The notes beneath the pieces are model-generated. The model was not told the DNA's origin, ran no database searches, and worked only from the letters and a program-made list of their open reading frames with translations. A stretch of 53,102 nucleotides of DNA. Origin: Polaromonas sp. Its GTDB lineage: Bacteria > Pseudomonadota > Gammaproteobacteria > Burkholderiales > Burkholderiaceae_C. The translations under genes were made by a program, and so were the position numbers. Positions within the stretch are counted from its first letter, which is position 1, and every line of letters begins with the position of its first letter. Below, in pieces: positions 1 to 7,496 of this stretch. The DNA lies in contig NZ_JAQSDA010000004.1 in the NCBI RefSeq assembly GCF_029945685.1, forward strand, positions 1-53,102. Direction: 5' to 3'.

Positions 1-294
1 GGGCTGGGCCGAGGAGCACAGCCGAAAGCGGATCAGGGCGAGCGATTGTCTGAGCGTAGCGAGTTCGAACTCGACCCCGATTTCGGCGAGCACCGCAGGT
101 TGCCCGTAGCGAAGCGAAGGGTCCCAGACCATCGGGTCGCCTTTCTTTTCCTTAGGTTTCTTTGGCGAAGCAAAGAAAAGTAAGTCGCCCGCCGGGGCGA
201 GACCCGGCTCGTGGGCACCCCACAAACGACGGAGACAACCGGGTCTGCTCCCGCCAAAGGTCCTCCTGGGCACACCGCAGCGTGACGCCGGAGA
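1..294. other. Intergenic stretch with stem-loop repeat
   Basis: No convincing gene is visible here. The stretch contains a compact hairpin, TTTCTTTG at 157-164 and CAAAGAAA at 171-178 around a 6-nt loop. It is followed by a run of the form CGCCCGCCGGGGCGAGACC, which I associate from memory with a dispersed intergenic repeat of Burkholderiales. It lies just past the 3' end of the minus-strand LysR gene, so the hairpin may help terminate that transcript, although no good T-run follows on that strand. The left part (1-110) may be the end of a feature outside the window. Confidence 0.4.
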
Positions 295-1278
295 TCAGTC
301 GATGTCGTCCACCGTGTCCGGGTCCGGCACGTCGCCTATCGCCTGGCGGGTCAGGGCACTCTGGGCCATCAGCCAGTCGCAGAAAGCCTTGACCTCGGGG
401 CGGACGGCGCTGCGCGCGCCGACGATCAGCCAGTAGGCCATCGGCGATTCCAGCCGCATCTGCGGCAGGGGCTCGATCAGGTCGCCTGAAGCCAGGCTTT
501 CGGCGATCAGCGGCAGACGCGCCAGCACGATGCCCTGGCCGGTCAGGGCGGCCTGCACCATCTGGTAGGCATAGTTGAAGTAGAGCCAGCGCTTGCCCTC
601 CAGCTTGGGGGTGCCGTGGACTTCGAGCCAGCGCCGCCAGGTCAGCCATTCCATGTGGGTGGAATGTGAATCGCCGGCCTCGATCAGCGCGAAGTGCACC
701 AGGTCCTCGGGTTTTTTCAGGCGCGGGCTGCTTTTGAGCAGCCAGGGGCTGGCCACCGGTGTCAGCTGTTCGCCGAACAGCCGTATAGCCCCGGCCGGCA
801 TGGTGGCCGCTGGACCATAACGCATGGCCATGTCCAGGTCCGAGGTGTCCAGCTCAATGGCGACGTCGGACGCATCAATGCGGATGTCCATGTCGGGGTT
901 GTCGTGCTGAAAGGCCTCAAGCCGCGGGATCAGCCACATCGAGGCGAACGATGCGAAGGTGGTGAGCGAGACGCTTTTGCGGCCGGCGCTCTGGCGGATC
1001 TGCCGCACCGCGCCGTCGATCCGTTCGAGCGATGGCGAGACGGCACGCAGCAGCACGCCGCCGGCGCCCGTGAGCTCCACCGACCGCGTGTGGCGGTGAA
1101 ACAGGCTCAGGCCGACTTCTTCTTCCAGCGCCTGGATCTGCCGGCTCACGGCCGACTGGGTCAGGGCGAGTTCTTCGGAGGCGGCGCGAAAGTTCAGGTG
1201 CCGGGCGACGGCCTCGAAGGCGCGCAACTGGCCGGCCGAGATCGGGCGGGTGCGCAGATGGGTTTTTGAATGCTGCAC
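295..1278 (-). CDS. LysR-family transcriptional regulator, GcvA-like
   Basis: A 327-residue LysR regulator. The N-terminal winged helix-turn-helix spans about residues 14-75 and includes LTQSAVSRQIQALEEEVG. The substrate-binding domain follows from about residue 100. The subtype resembles GcvA: it has the DLDMAMRYG segment, the late FNYAYQMVQAALTGQG motif and an ending around AFCDWL. The start codon is GTG; no closer ATG precedes the HTH. It is divergent from the DUF2917 gene at 1401 with about 120 bp between them, so it probably regulates that gene and itself. The effector is unknown. The last dozen residues are acidic (DPDTVDDID) and variable in the family. Confidence 0.9.
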   Translation of the reverse strand: MQHSKTHLRTRPISAGQLRAFEAVARHLNFRAASEELALTQSAVSRQIQALEEEVGLSLFHRHTRSVELTGAGGVLLRAVSPSLERIDGAVRQIRQSAGRKSVSLTTFASFASMWLIPRLEAFQHDNPDMDIRIDASDVAIELDTSDLDMAMRYGPAATMPAGAIRLFGEQLTPVASPWLLKSSPRLKKPEDLVHFALIEAGDSHSTHMEWLTWRRWLEVHGTPKLEGKRWLYFNYAYQMVQAALTGQGIVLARLPLIAESLASGDLIEPLPQMRLESPMAYWLIVGARSAVRPEVKAFCDWLMAQSALTRQAIGDVPDPDTVDDID

Positions 1279-1400
1279 GGGGGGTTCCGGTGATTGATGC
1301 GTTTCGGGAATGAATAGCGTAGCGCGATTTCATTGGACTGCCAAGGGCCGGGACGCGATCATTCATTCCCATCAACGACATTTGTCTTCAGGAGAACAGC

Positions 1401-2000
1401 ATGAACCATCTTCACCACCATGAGCTGCAATCAGTCGTCGGCACGGAAAAGGTGTCGGGCTGCTGGAAGCTCGGCGACAGTCGTGCACTGACGCTGAGGC
1501 CCAGCCAGCCGGGCGTGTTGCGTATCGCGCACGGACGGGTGTGGATCACTTTCGACCATGCGCGGGGCGATGATGCCGTGCGTGGCGGCGACCACTTCCT
1601 GGGCGCGGGAGACAGCCTCCAGCTATTGCCCGGCCAGGCACTGGTGATGGAGTCGTGGAATGCGGCGCAGGGTGCGGCGGCCTATTTCAGCTGGGACCCG
1701 CTGCCGGCCAGCGCCGGGCTGGCCCTCACCGCACGGCGGACCACGGCGCTTGCGCGCAACCCGCAGTGGCGCGCCGGCGTGCTTCAGCCGCTGCGTGATT
1801 TGCGGCTGGCTGCCGGCCTGGCCGCCACCGCATCCGGCCGTCTGCTGGGCGGGCTGGCCGGGGCCTTGACGGCGACCTTGCTCGCAGTGGTTCCACGTTT
1901 TGCTATTGATTTGGTAGCTGGTCGCGCCCGCACCACCTTGGCTGCGCGTGCTTTCAAGGCACATTCCAGCGAGAGCCGGGCCCACTGCGCCATCAGCTGA
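1401..2000 (+). CDS. DUF2917 domain protein
   Basis: A 199-residue protein whose first ~110 residues match DUF2917: a small cupin-like fold with a VWITFDHARGDD motif and a DSLQLLPGQALVMESW turn. The start is backed by AGGAG 8 nt upstream. It is paired divergently with a GcvA-like LysR gene, an arrangement I recall from other Comamonadaceae. Function is unknown. The C-terminal ~70 residues are low-complexity and overlap, on the opposite strand, the 3' end of the TfoX-domain gene by 217 bp. A copy of the dispersed stem-loop repeat (1900-1935) lies in the overlap, so the native stop codon may have been lost when the repeat arrived and the tail may not be functional. Confidence 0.7.
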   Translation: MNHLHHHELQSVVGTEKVSGCWKLGDSRALTLRPSQPGVLRIAHGRVWITFDHARGDDAVRGGDHFLGAGDSLQLLPGQALVMESWNAAQGAAAYFSWDPLPASAGLALTARRTTALARNPQWRAGVLQPLRDLRLAAGLAATASGRLLGGLAGALTATLLAVVPRFAIDLVAGRARTTLAARAFKAHSSESRAHCAIS

Positions 2001-2284
2001 GGCGACTCCATCGCGTCTGCGGGGGCGCTGTAGTAGTTCAGCTTCATGGCCTTGCCTTTGGCCTCGTAGACAAAAGGCACACAGCCCGCGGCTTCAAACA
2101 GGCCGCGGGTTTCCTCGCCCGCCTTGAGCCAGAGGGTGTCTCCCCGGCCGAGATCGGCCAGCAACGCGATGTTGAGTCCCCCGGTGCTGATGCCGAAGCC
2201 GCCGAACATGCGGCGTGCCGTGCACGGCCCGACGCTGGCAAGCAGCTCGCAGCAGTAGTGGGCAAAGGACAGGTCGGCGGCCAT
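1784..2284 (-). CDS. TfoX/Sxy N-terminal domain protein
   Basis: A 166-residue protein. Residues ~5-95 form a TfoX N-terminal domain, with the hallmark ARRMFGGFGI, an aspartate- and lysine-rich middle, and an FVYEAKGKAMKLNYYSAP segment. The C-terminal third is a lysine/arginine/alanine-rich tail (KSIAKRGTTASKVAVKAP and onward) typical of this family's disordered extension. In gammaproteobacteria TfoX co-activates competence genes; a stand-alone N-terminal domain in betaproteobacteria has no assigned role. The tail is encoded through the stem-loop repeat at 1900-1935 and overlaps the DUF2917 gene convergently. It is divergent from the TetR gene, with 40 bp between start codons. Confidence 0.8.
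   Translation of the reverse strand: MAADLSFAHYCCELLASVGPCTARRMFGGFGISTGGLNIALLADLGRGDTLWLKAGEETRGLFEAAGCVPFVYEAKGKAMKLNYYSAPADAMESPQLMAQWARLSLECALKARAAKVVRARPATKSIAKRGTTASKVAVKAPASPPSRRPDAVAARPAASRKSRSG
1900..1935 (+). repeat. Dispersed stem-loop repeat, copy a
   Basis: Stem TGCTA...TAGCTG followed by a CGCCCGC segment, the same layout as the copies near 10335, 32441, 36333, 40753 and 52862. It lies inside the overlap of the DUF2917 and TfoX-domain genes and is read through by both frames. Confidence 0.6.
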
Positions 2285-2324
2285 GGGGCTACTTTAGCGC
2301 GACCTGCGTGCTTCACAATAGCGC

Positions 2325-2921
2325 ATGGCCCGTCCCAAATCCGCCACCCACGAGCTCCAGCGCGAAGCCATCCTCGACGTGGCCGCCCAGTGTTTTGCGC
2401 AGCGCAGCTACATGGCCGCCAGCATGAACGACATCGCCGCAGCCTGCGGCACCTCCAAGGCCCGGCTGTACCACTACTACGGCAGCAAGGAAGCCATCCT
2501 GTTTGACCTGCTGGACCGCTACACCCAGCACCTGCTGGCCATCATCGGCCAGACCGAGGCCAGCGCCCAGCGCAAGAACCTGGACGATCGCGCTGCCCTG
2601 CATGAGCTGATCCGCAACTTCCTGGACCAGTACGAGACCTCCGCCACACGCCACAGCGCCTTGCTGGGCGACACCAAGTTTCTCGGGGACGTGCAGCGCG
2701 AACTGATCCTGGACCGGCAACGCGACGTGGTCTCGGCCATGACACGTTTTCTCAAACGCGCTTACCCGCAGCGCATCACGCCCGCCAACCAGACCGCAGT
2801 CACCATGATGCTGTTCGGCATGATCAACTGGACCTTCACCTGGATGCGGCCCGACGGGCCCATGACTTACCGTGACTACGCCCAGGAGGTGGTGGCCATG
2901 CTCGAGCACGGCCTGGCCTGA
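2325..2921 (+). CDS. TetR/AcrR-family transcriptional regulator
   Basis: A 198-residue TetR regulator. The N-terminal helix-turn-helix covers residues ~12-58, including MNDIAAACGTSKARLYHYYG with the YHYYGSKEAIL hallmark. The remainder is an all-helical ligand-binding domain ending in GMINWTFTWMRPDGPM. It lies immediately upstream of an MBL-fold hydrolase gene in the same direction. The 34-bp inverted repeat in the gap between them (2946-2979) is the likely operator. The ligand is probably an organic acid, CoA ester or aromatic compound related to the hydrolase substrate, but nothing in the sequence settles this. Confidence 0.9.
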   Translation: MARPKSATHELQREAILDVAAQCFAQRSYMAASMNDIAAACGTSKARLYHYYGSKEAILFDLLDRYTQHLLAIIGQTEASAQRKNLDDRAALHELIRNFLDQYETSATRHSALLGDTKFLGDVQRELILDRQRDVVSAMTRFLKRAYPQRITPANQTAVTMMLFGMINWTFTWMRPDGPMTYRDYAQEVVAMLEHGLA

Positions 2922-2945
2922 GGCAGGTCCTGGACGTTCCAGGTG

Positions 2946-2979
2946 TTTTACTATTCGTAATTGGTTACGTATAGTAAAA
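2946..2979. promoter_or_regulatory. Near-perfect 15-bp inverted repeat, likely TetR operator
   Basis: Two 15-bp arms, TTTTACTATTCGTAA (2946-2960) and TTACGTATAGTAAAA (2965-2979), pair at 14 of 15 positions around a 4-bp spacer. The segment is strikingly AT-rich for this genome and lies between the TetR gene and the MBL hydrolase gene, about 60 bp before the latter's start. The 13-mer TTACTATTCGTAA recurs at 8986-8998 in front of a lipoprotein gene. Confidence 0.75.
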
Positions 2980-3039
2980 TTAGAGCCACACCAGATGCAC
3001 GGCCGATGCCTGTCGGCCATCCCCACGGAGACTTCACCC

Positions 3040-4029
3040 ATGTCCAAAGCCTTTGCTTCGCAGTCCGACCTCACGGACAAAAAAATCACCTTCGAGCAGC
3101 TCAGTGCGCATTGCTGGGCCTACACCGCCGAGGGCGACCCGAATTCCGGCGTGATCATCGGCGACAAGTTCATCATGGTCAGCGATGCGACGGCCACACC
3201 AGCCATGGCGCAGGACCTGATCGCACGCATACGCGCGGTCAGCGACAAGCCCATCAAGTACGTGCTGCTCACCCACTACCACGCGGTGCGTGTGCTGGGC
3301 GCCAGCGCCTATCTCGCTGAAGGCGCCACGGAGGTGATTGCCAGCCAGGGCACTTACGAGCTGATCGTGGAGCGCGGTGCCCAGGACATGCAAAGCGAGA
3401 TGGAGCGTTTCCCGCGCCTGTTCCGCAACGCCGAAAGCGTGCCCGGCCTGACCTGGCCGACCATGGTGATCGCCGGCGGCAACCCGGTCAAGGGCGAAGT
3501 GCCCGGCAAGCTGGTGATCGACCTGGGCGGCGTGAAGGTGCAGGTTTGGCACCCGGGCCCGGGCCACACGCGTGGCGACACGATTGCCTGGGTGGCTGAA
3601 GAAAAAGTGCTTTTTTCTGGCGACCTGGTGGAGTACAACGCCGGCGTTTACACCGGTGATGCCCAGCTCGAAGAGTGGCCCGCCACGCTGGAAGCGCTGC
3701 GCGCGCTCGGGGCCGAGGCCATCGTGCCGGGCCGCGGCGAGGCGATGAAAGGTGCTGCCGAGGTGAACAAGGCCATCGACTACACCAGGCAGTGGGTCGA
3801 AACCCTGTTTCGTTGCGGCAAGGAAGCCGCCGCCGCCAAAATGGACCTGAAAAGCGCGATGCTTCACACGCGCAAAAGCATGGACCCGATTTTTGGCCAG
3901 GTCTTCATTTACGAACACTGCCTGCCGTTTGACGTGAGCCGGGCTTATGACGAAGCCAGCGGGATCAAGAATCCGCGCATCTGGACGGCCGAGCGTGACC
4001 AGGAAATGTGGGCTGCGCTGCAAGCCTGA
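3040..4029 (+). CDS. MBL-fold metallo-hydrolase
   Basis: A 329-residue metallo-beta-lactamase-fold protein. The first metal motif reads THYHAVRVLG instead of the canonical THxHxDH: the metal-binding Asp and final His are Val and Arg. The later motifs are normal: PGHTRGDTIAWV, FSGDLVEY and PGRGEA. The C-terminal part (YEHCLPFDVSRAYDEASGI) matches a subfamily in which I recall the AVR variant as the rule. The start at 3040 has ACGGAG 11 nt upstream; reading further upstream in frame would cross the operator. It is probably controlled by the adjacent TetR regulator. Its substrate is unknown. Its last 58 bp are duplicated downstream at 4120-4177. Confidence 0.85.
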   Translation: MSKAFASQSDLTDKKITFEQLSAHCWAYTAEGDPNSGVIIGDKFIMVSDATATPAMAQDLIARIRAVSDKPIKYVLLTHYHAVRVLGASAYLAEGATEVIASQGTYELIVERGAQDMQSEMERFPRLFRNAESVPGLTWPTMVIAGGNPVKGEVPGKLVIDLGGVKVQVWHPGPGHTRGDTIAWVAEEKVLFSGDLVEYNAGVYTGDAQLEEWPATLEALRALGAEAIVPGRGEAMKGAAEVNKAIDYTRQWVETLFRCGKEAAAAKMDLKSAMLHTRKSMDPIFGQVFIYEHCLPFDVSRAYDEASGIKNPRIWTAERDQEMWAALQA

Positions 4030-4062
4030 TCTCAAAGCGCGGCCAGCGCGGATTTCACCTCA

Positions 4063-4115
4063 CCCTTTTTCGCTTCGATCCCCGCAAGCGGGGCCCCTCG
4101 CAGGTCGAAAAAGGG
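4063..4115. terminator. Long hairpin after the MBL hydrolase gene
   Basis: CCCTTTTTCG (4063-4072) pairs perfectly with CGAAAAAGGG (4106-4115). The interior holds a second hairpin, CCCCGCAAGCGGGG. There is no clean T-run, so it may be a repeat rather than a true terminator. It separates the two copies of the 58-bp gene tail. Confidence 0.45.
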
Positions 4116-4119
4116 CTCG

Positions 4120-4177
4120 CCGCGCATCTGGACGGCCGCACGCGACCAGGAAATGTGGGCCGCGCTGCAAGCCTGAT
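4120..4177 (+). repeat. 58-bp duplicate of the MBL hydrolase 3' end
   Basis: Positions 3973-4030 (the last 19 codons of the hydrolase, its stop codon and the next base) recur at 4120-4177 with a few substitutions, including the stop codon context GCAAGCCTGAT. The copy has no start and is a non-coding remnant of a local duplication or gene conversion. Confidence 0.8.
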
Positions 4178-4197
4178 TCCACATTCAGGCGGCAGTG

Positions 4198-4623
4198 TCA
4201 GGCGTCCAGGTCAAGGGTGGAAAGCAGTGCCAGGAAGGCGGTGATGGCTTCCTGGCCGGTCAATGCTTCCAGCCGGCCCAGTGCATCGTCATCATCGAGC
4301 GTGGTGTAACCCATGCTGAAACGCCGGAACCTGCGGACGGCCAGTGGCCCCTGGTGCACGACCCGAAGGTTGAAGTGACGCGTATCCTGCCGGATGCGCT
4401 CGAGTTGCGCCAGCACATCTTTCTGGCTGCCTTCCATCTGCTCGCAAAAACGCATGCCGTCAAAGATGAGCAGGCCGGTGATACCCATCCAGGGGTTGTG
4501 CAGGCGTGCTTTTCCGACAATGTCCGCCACGACGCTGGTGGGCGCGTCGGGGGCGAGGGTGCTGACGTAGATGATTTCGTGCAGCCCGGCGGTGGGATCA
4601 AGGTGATGCATGGATGCATGCAA
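4198..4623 (-). CDS. BLUF-domain protein with atypical active site
   Basis: A 141-residue single-domain BLUF (blue light using FAD) protein. The flavin-site Tyr is in HEIIYVSTLAP, the flavin-binding Asn in LHNPWMGITGLL, and the domain ends with RRFRRFSMGYTT. The motif that normally reads F-x-Q-x-x-E-G reads F-C-E-Q-M-E-G here, so the photoactive Gln is replaced by Glu, with a Gln one position later. In well-studied BLUF proteins that Gln is needed for the light-induced hydrogen-bond switch, so this copy may be light-insensitive or altered. It lies 48 bp downstream of a second BLUF gene, probably in the same transcript. Two in-frame ATGs near the N terminus leave the start uncertain by four codons. 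Confidence 0.88.
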   Translation of the reverse strand: MHASMHHLDPTAGLHEIIYVSTLAPDAPTSVVADIVGKARLHNPWMGITGLLIFDGMRFCEQMEGSQKDVLAQLERIRQDTRHFNLRVVHQGPLAVRRFRRFSMGYTTLDDDDALGRLEALTGQEAITAFLALLSTLDLDA

Positions 4624-4671
4624 TATAGCGGTCTGCAGTGACTGTGACCATCTGCATGGCCGCCGGAGGGT

Positions 4672-5076
4672 TCAGCCGTCCTGATCCAGTGTCGATACCA
4701 ACGCCAGAAACCGTGTCAGTGCCGCTTCTGCGCCGACTTCCCGCAGCCGGGCCAGAGCGTCGGCCTCCTCGTTGGCGGTGTAGCCGAGACCAAAATGCCT
4801 GAAGCGGCGCTGCGCGAGAGGGCCGTGGTACAGGATGTCGACATCGACATGCCGCGGATCCTGACGGATGCGCTCGGTCAGTGCCAGCACCGCCTTGCAG
4901 GGCCCCTCGATGTGCTGGCAAAACTGCATGCCGTCAAACACCAGCAGCCCCGTGATGCCTGCGGCCTGGTTGGCCTTGCGTGCCCTGGCGGCGATGTCGG
5001 CTACGACCTTGAGAGGCGCGCCGGGGGCGAGTGTGCTGAGGTACAGGACTTCGTGTAGTTCGGATGCTTCATTCAT
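4672..5076 (-). CDS. BLUF-domain blue-light sensor protein
   Basis: A 134-residue stand-alone BLUF domain. The key residues are in place: Tyr in HEVLYLSTLAP, Asn in KANQAAGITGLLVF, and Gln in MQFCQHIEG (F-x-Q-x-x-E-G). The ending RRFRHFGLGYTA resembles the first BLUF protein, and the two are clearly paralogues. Short BLUF proteins signal by protein-protein contacts, so a partner is expected; the nearest candidate is the divergent FNR-like regulator at 5155. The start chosen is MNEASELHEV, because BLUF domains begin within a few residues of the Tyr strand; an upstream in-frame ATG would add ten residues. Confidence 0.9.
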   Translation of the reverse strand: MNEASELHEVLYLSTLAPGAPLKVVADIAARARKANQAAGITGLLVFDGMQFCQHIEGPCKAVLALTERIRQDPRHVDVDILYHGPLAQRRFRHFGLGYTANEEADALARLREVGAEAALTRFLALVSTLDQDG

Positions 5077-5154
5077 GGGTGGCCTGTACTGTAGCCAGCG
5101 GTCCACAACACCACAATGTCAAAAGACACAGGGTTTCAGTATTAAAATTTTTCG

Positions 5155-5916
5155 GTGAACTTCATCCCCCTGTCAGGCGCCAGCCCCTGCCCCCGCCACT
5201 GCGCCGATTGCCGGCTGCGCGCCACCCAGGCCTTCCAGCCGGTATCGCCGCAGGAGCTGGCGTTCATCGAGTCCTTCCGCAGCGGTGCGGCCCTGGCCCC
5301 GGCCGGCAGCGCCATCATTTCGGAGCAGAACCCCAACGGCAAGCTGTTCACCCTGTATGCCGGCTGGGCTTTCCGCTACAAAACCCTGAGTGACGGGCGG
5401 CGGCAGATCCTCAACTTCCTGTTGCCCGGCGACTTCATCGGCCTGCAGCAGGAGTTTGCCGACGGGGCCTCGCATGGCGTGGAGGCGCTGACGGACGCGG
5501 CCCTGTGCGTTTTTCTGCGGGACGGCCTGTGGGACCTGTTCCGGCAGTTTCCCAGCCTGGGCTATGACGTGACCTGGCTGTCGGCACGCGAAGAAAGCAT
5601 GGTCGATGAAGGCATGCTGACAACGGGCCGGCGCAATGCCACAGAGCGGGTTGCGATGCTGCTGATCCATCTTTACCGGCGGGCCGAGCGGCTGGGTCTG
5701 GTGCAGGACGGGTCCATGGCCTTTCCCGTCAACCAGCAGCACATCGCCGATGCGCTGGGGCTGTCGCTGGTGCACACCAACAAGACCCTGCGGCGCCTGA
5801 AGCAGCTGGGGCTGCATGAGCTCAAGGACGGGCGTCTGTCCCTGCGCAATCCCAAGGCCCTGCACCGGATTGCCGATTATTACGATCTGCCGATGCGCAA
5901 AGTGCCCATGCTCTAG
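5155..5916 (+). CDS. Crp/Fnr-family regulator with FNR-like cysteines
   Basis: A 253-residue Crp/Fnr regulator. A cNMP-binding-type beta barrel spans ~30-130 and a winged helix-turn-helix ~175-235. Three N-terminal cysteines (C12, C16, C19; CPRHCADC) and one at ~118 (AALCVFL) occupy places comparable to the four [4Fe-4S] ligands of FNR, so oxygen or redox sensing is plausible. The recognition helix reads LSLVHTNKTLRRL and lacks the E-x-x-S-R signature of FNR, so target sites should differ from the FNR box. The start is GTG, in an AT-rich promoter region shared with the BLUF genes on the other strand. Confidence 0.85.
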   Translation: MNFIPLSGASPCPRHCADCRLRATQAFQPVSPQELAFIESFRSGAALAPAGSAIISEQNPNGKLFTLYAGWAFRYKTLSDGRRQILNFLLPGDFIGLQQEFADGASHGVEALTDAALCVFLRDGLWDLFRQFPSLGYDVTWLSAREESMVDEGMLTTGRRNATERVAMLLIHLYRRAERLGLVQDGSMAFPVNQQHIADALGLSLVHTNKTLRRLKQLGLHELKDGRLSLRNPKALHRIADYYDLPMRKVPML

Positions 5917-6062
5917 GCGCTACAGGCCCGCTGTAGGCCGGGTCTGACAGCAAGGGGCTGGGCTTGATGACAGGTCCGGTCCGCCTGGCTTTTTACGCTG
6001 GACCCCGAGGTGTCGTTGCTGTGTCGCCCTGGCACAGGAACGCCTCGCCGCAGGAGTTTTTC

Positions 6063-6236
6063 ATGAACAGTCAAAGCGTTTCCCCGCCGCGCCCTCTGCA
6101 GCAGCAGCCGCGGTACCCCGCCAACCGGCAACAGCAGCAAAGCAGTGGTTCGGGCGAATTCCAGCCCGATCGCCCCCTGCAGGCCGGCGAATCTTTTTCT
6201 GCGTTCGCCGTCGGCAGCAGCCCTTTCCAGCGCTGA
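6063..6236 (+). CDS. Small hypothetical protein, Gln/Pro-rich
   Basis: A 57-residue protein that is low-complexity and probably disordered, rich in Gln, Pro and Ser (RPLQQQPRYPANRQQQQ). The start is supported by a strong AGGAG nine nucleotides upstream. No family is recognised. It sits in tandem with another small hypothetical gene at 6272 and follows the FNR-like gene after 146 bp that contain no further gene. Confidence 0.5.
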   Translation: MNSQSVSPPRPLQQQPRYPANRQQQQSSGSGEFQPDRPLQAGESFSAFAVGSSPFQR

Positions 6237-6271
6237 CTGCCGCCGCCCGAATCAACCCATGAGGCTTTCCC

Positions 6272-6532
6272 ATGACCAGCGAAAAATCCTCCCAGCCCCG
6301 GCCCGACACCTCCGCAACGCCAGCGTCGCCGGGCCAGCAGCAGACGCCGCCCATCGGCGAAGGCAGCTACGAAGGCACCTGTGATTACCAGAAAAGCATC
6401 CAGACCTATCTGGAGGGCGCCGACGTGGCGGCCGATGCACAGGCGGCCCGACCTGCGGACGCCGCTGAAGCCGAGGCGCTCAAGCAGGCTGAGCAGGCAG
6501 GCCTGTCACATTCCAGGTCCCCGGGCCAGTAA
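6272..6532 (+). CDS. Conserved small hypothetical protein
   Basis: An 86-residue acidic protein with the segment GEGSYEGTCDYQKSIQTYLE followed by an Ala-rich stretch (ADAAEAEALKQAEQAG). I recall similar short proteins in Comamonadaceae, but no function is known to me. A GAGG motif lies about nine nucleotides upstream of the ATG. It has no signal peptide or membrane segment and is probably co-transcribed with the small gene at 6063. Confidence 0.6.
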   Translation: MTSEKSSQPRPDTSATPASPGQQQTPPIGEGSYEGTCDYQKSIQTYLEGADVAADAQAARPADAAEAEALKQAEQAGLSHSRSPGQ

Positions 6533-6578
6533 AGGGCAAGCGGGCGCAGCCGCGCCTGGCGCCGCAGGGGCTTGGCCC

Positions 6579-7496
6579 TCAGCGCCGTGCGACCAGGATT
6601 CCGAAGTCCTGCGCGTAACCCTCCAGGGTTTGCACTGCCTTGGCGCGTTGCGTTGCCGTGGTGCTGTTGTGCAGGGCCGCAAAGGTTTTGCAGCTGTCGC
6701 GTGTCAGCCGGTCCTGGTAGTTTCGGAAGGTGGGGTCGGGCGAGTTGACGGCACGGTCGATGTAGGCCCGCATGAGCGGCCTGGCTTGCTCGGAGCTGGC
6801 GCGGCCGGCGATCAGCGGTCCCAGGCTCTGCAAGGCGTCCCGCTGGCGGCGCTGGTATTCTGCCAGCGAAAGCCGGGCGTCGAACACCGACTGCGTGATC
6901 CGGCTGCGCAAAACCGCCTGCTGCCTGTCCTCCAGCGTGCCGTAAAGCATCTCGGCGCGGCTGACCGCCTTTTTCAGCCGCCGGTTGATCAGCTCGTCGG
7001 GACTTCCGTCGAGAAAGTCGTCGCGGTACTCCGCGTTGAGTTTCGAGAATTTCCGCTTCAGGGCGTCCAGCTGATCCGGCCCCAGCGTGCCCACCACGCT
7101 ACCCATGGCGGGCACGGCGCGGTCCGAAATAACCTGCAGCCGGGTCTTGACCTCCTCAAAGATGCCGCAGGCGCGCGCCTCGTCGATCTCGGCGGGCAGC
7201 CAGGTCTTCCATTTTTCCAGTGTTTCGACATAGGCCGGCAGCTGGGTTTGCCGGTGCCATTGGTGCAGGCGGGCCAGCTCTTCCCGGATCAGCGGCTTTT
7301 GCGTATCGTCGAATTCGAAATAGCTGTTGAGCTGCCAGTACGCCAGCTCGCTCGCCTGGTTGTAGGCAAGTTTCACCGCACTGCAGGCCAGCAGTGTCCC
7401 GCCCAGCAGCAGCACACCGATAATCTGCAGGGTGCGTTTGAGTTCCGGCCCGGCCGGACGCCACCTTCGAGACCCCTCATTCACAGGAAACTTCAT
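6579..7496 (-). CDS. DUF6279-like lipoprotein
   Basis: A 305-residue lipoprotein. The signal peptide TLQIIGVLLLGGTLLAC ends in a lipobox with Cys at ~40. The rest is largely helical, with RREELARLHQWHRQTQLPAY-like segments that match the DUF6279 family as I remember it (outer-membrane or periplasmic, unknown function). The chosen ATG at 7496 overlaps the glmU start codon on the other strand, so the two genes begin within the same five bases (CATGG). A GTG at 7484 would give a more usual signal-peptide length and avoid this. Confidence 0.75.
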   Translation of the reverse strand: MKFPVNEGSRRWRPAGPELKRTLQIIGVLLLGGTLLACSAVKLAYNQASELAYWQLNSYFEFDDTQKPLIREELARLHQWHRQTQLPAYVETLEKWKTWLPAEIDEARACGIFEEVKTRLQVISDRAVPAMGSVVGTLGPDQLDALKRKFSKLNAEYRDDFLDGSPDELINRRLKKAVSRAEMLYGTLEDRQQAVLRSRITQSVFDARLSLAEYQRRQRDALQSLGPLIAGRASSEQARPLMRAYIDRAVNSPDPTFRNYQDRLTRDSCKTFAALHNSTTATQRAKAVQTLEGYAQDFGILVARR

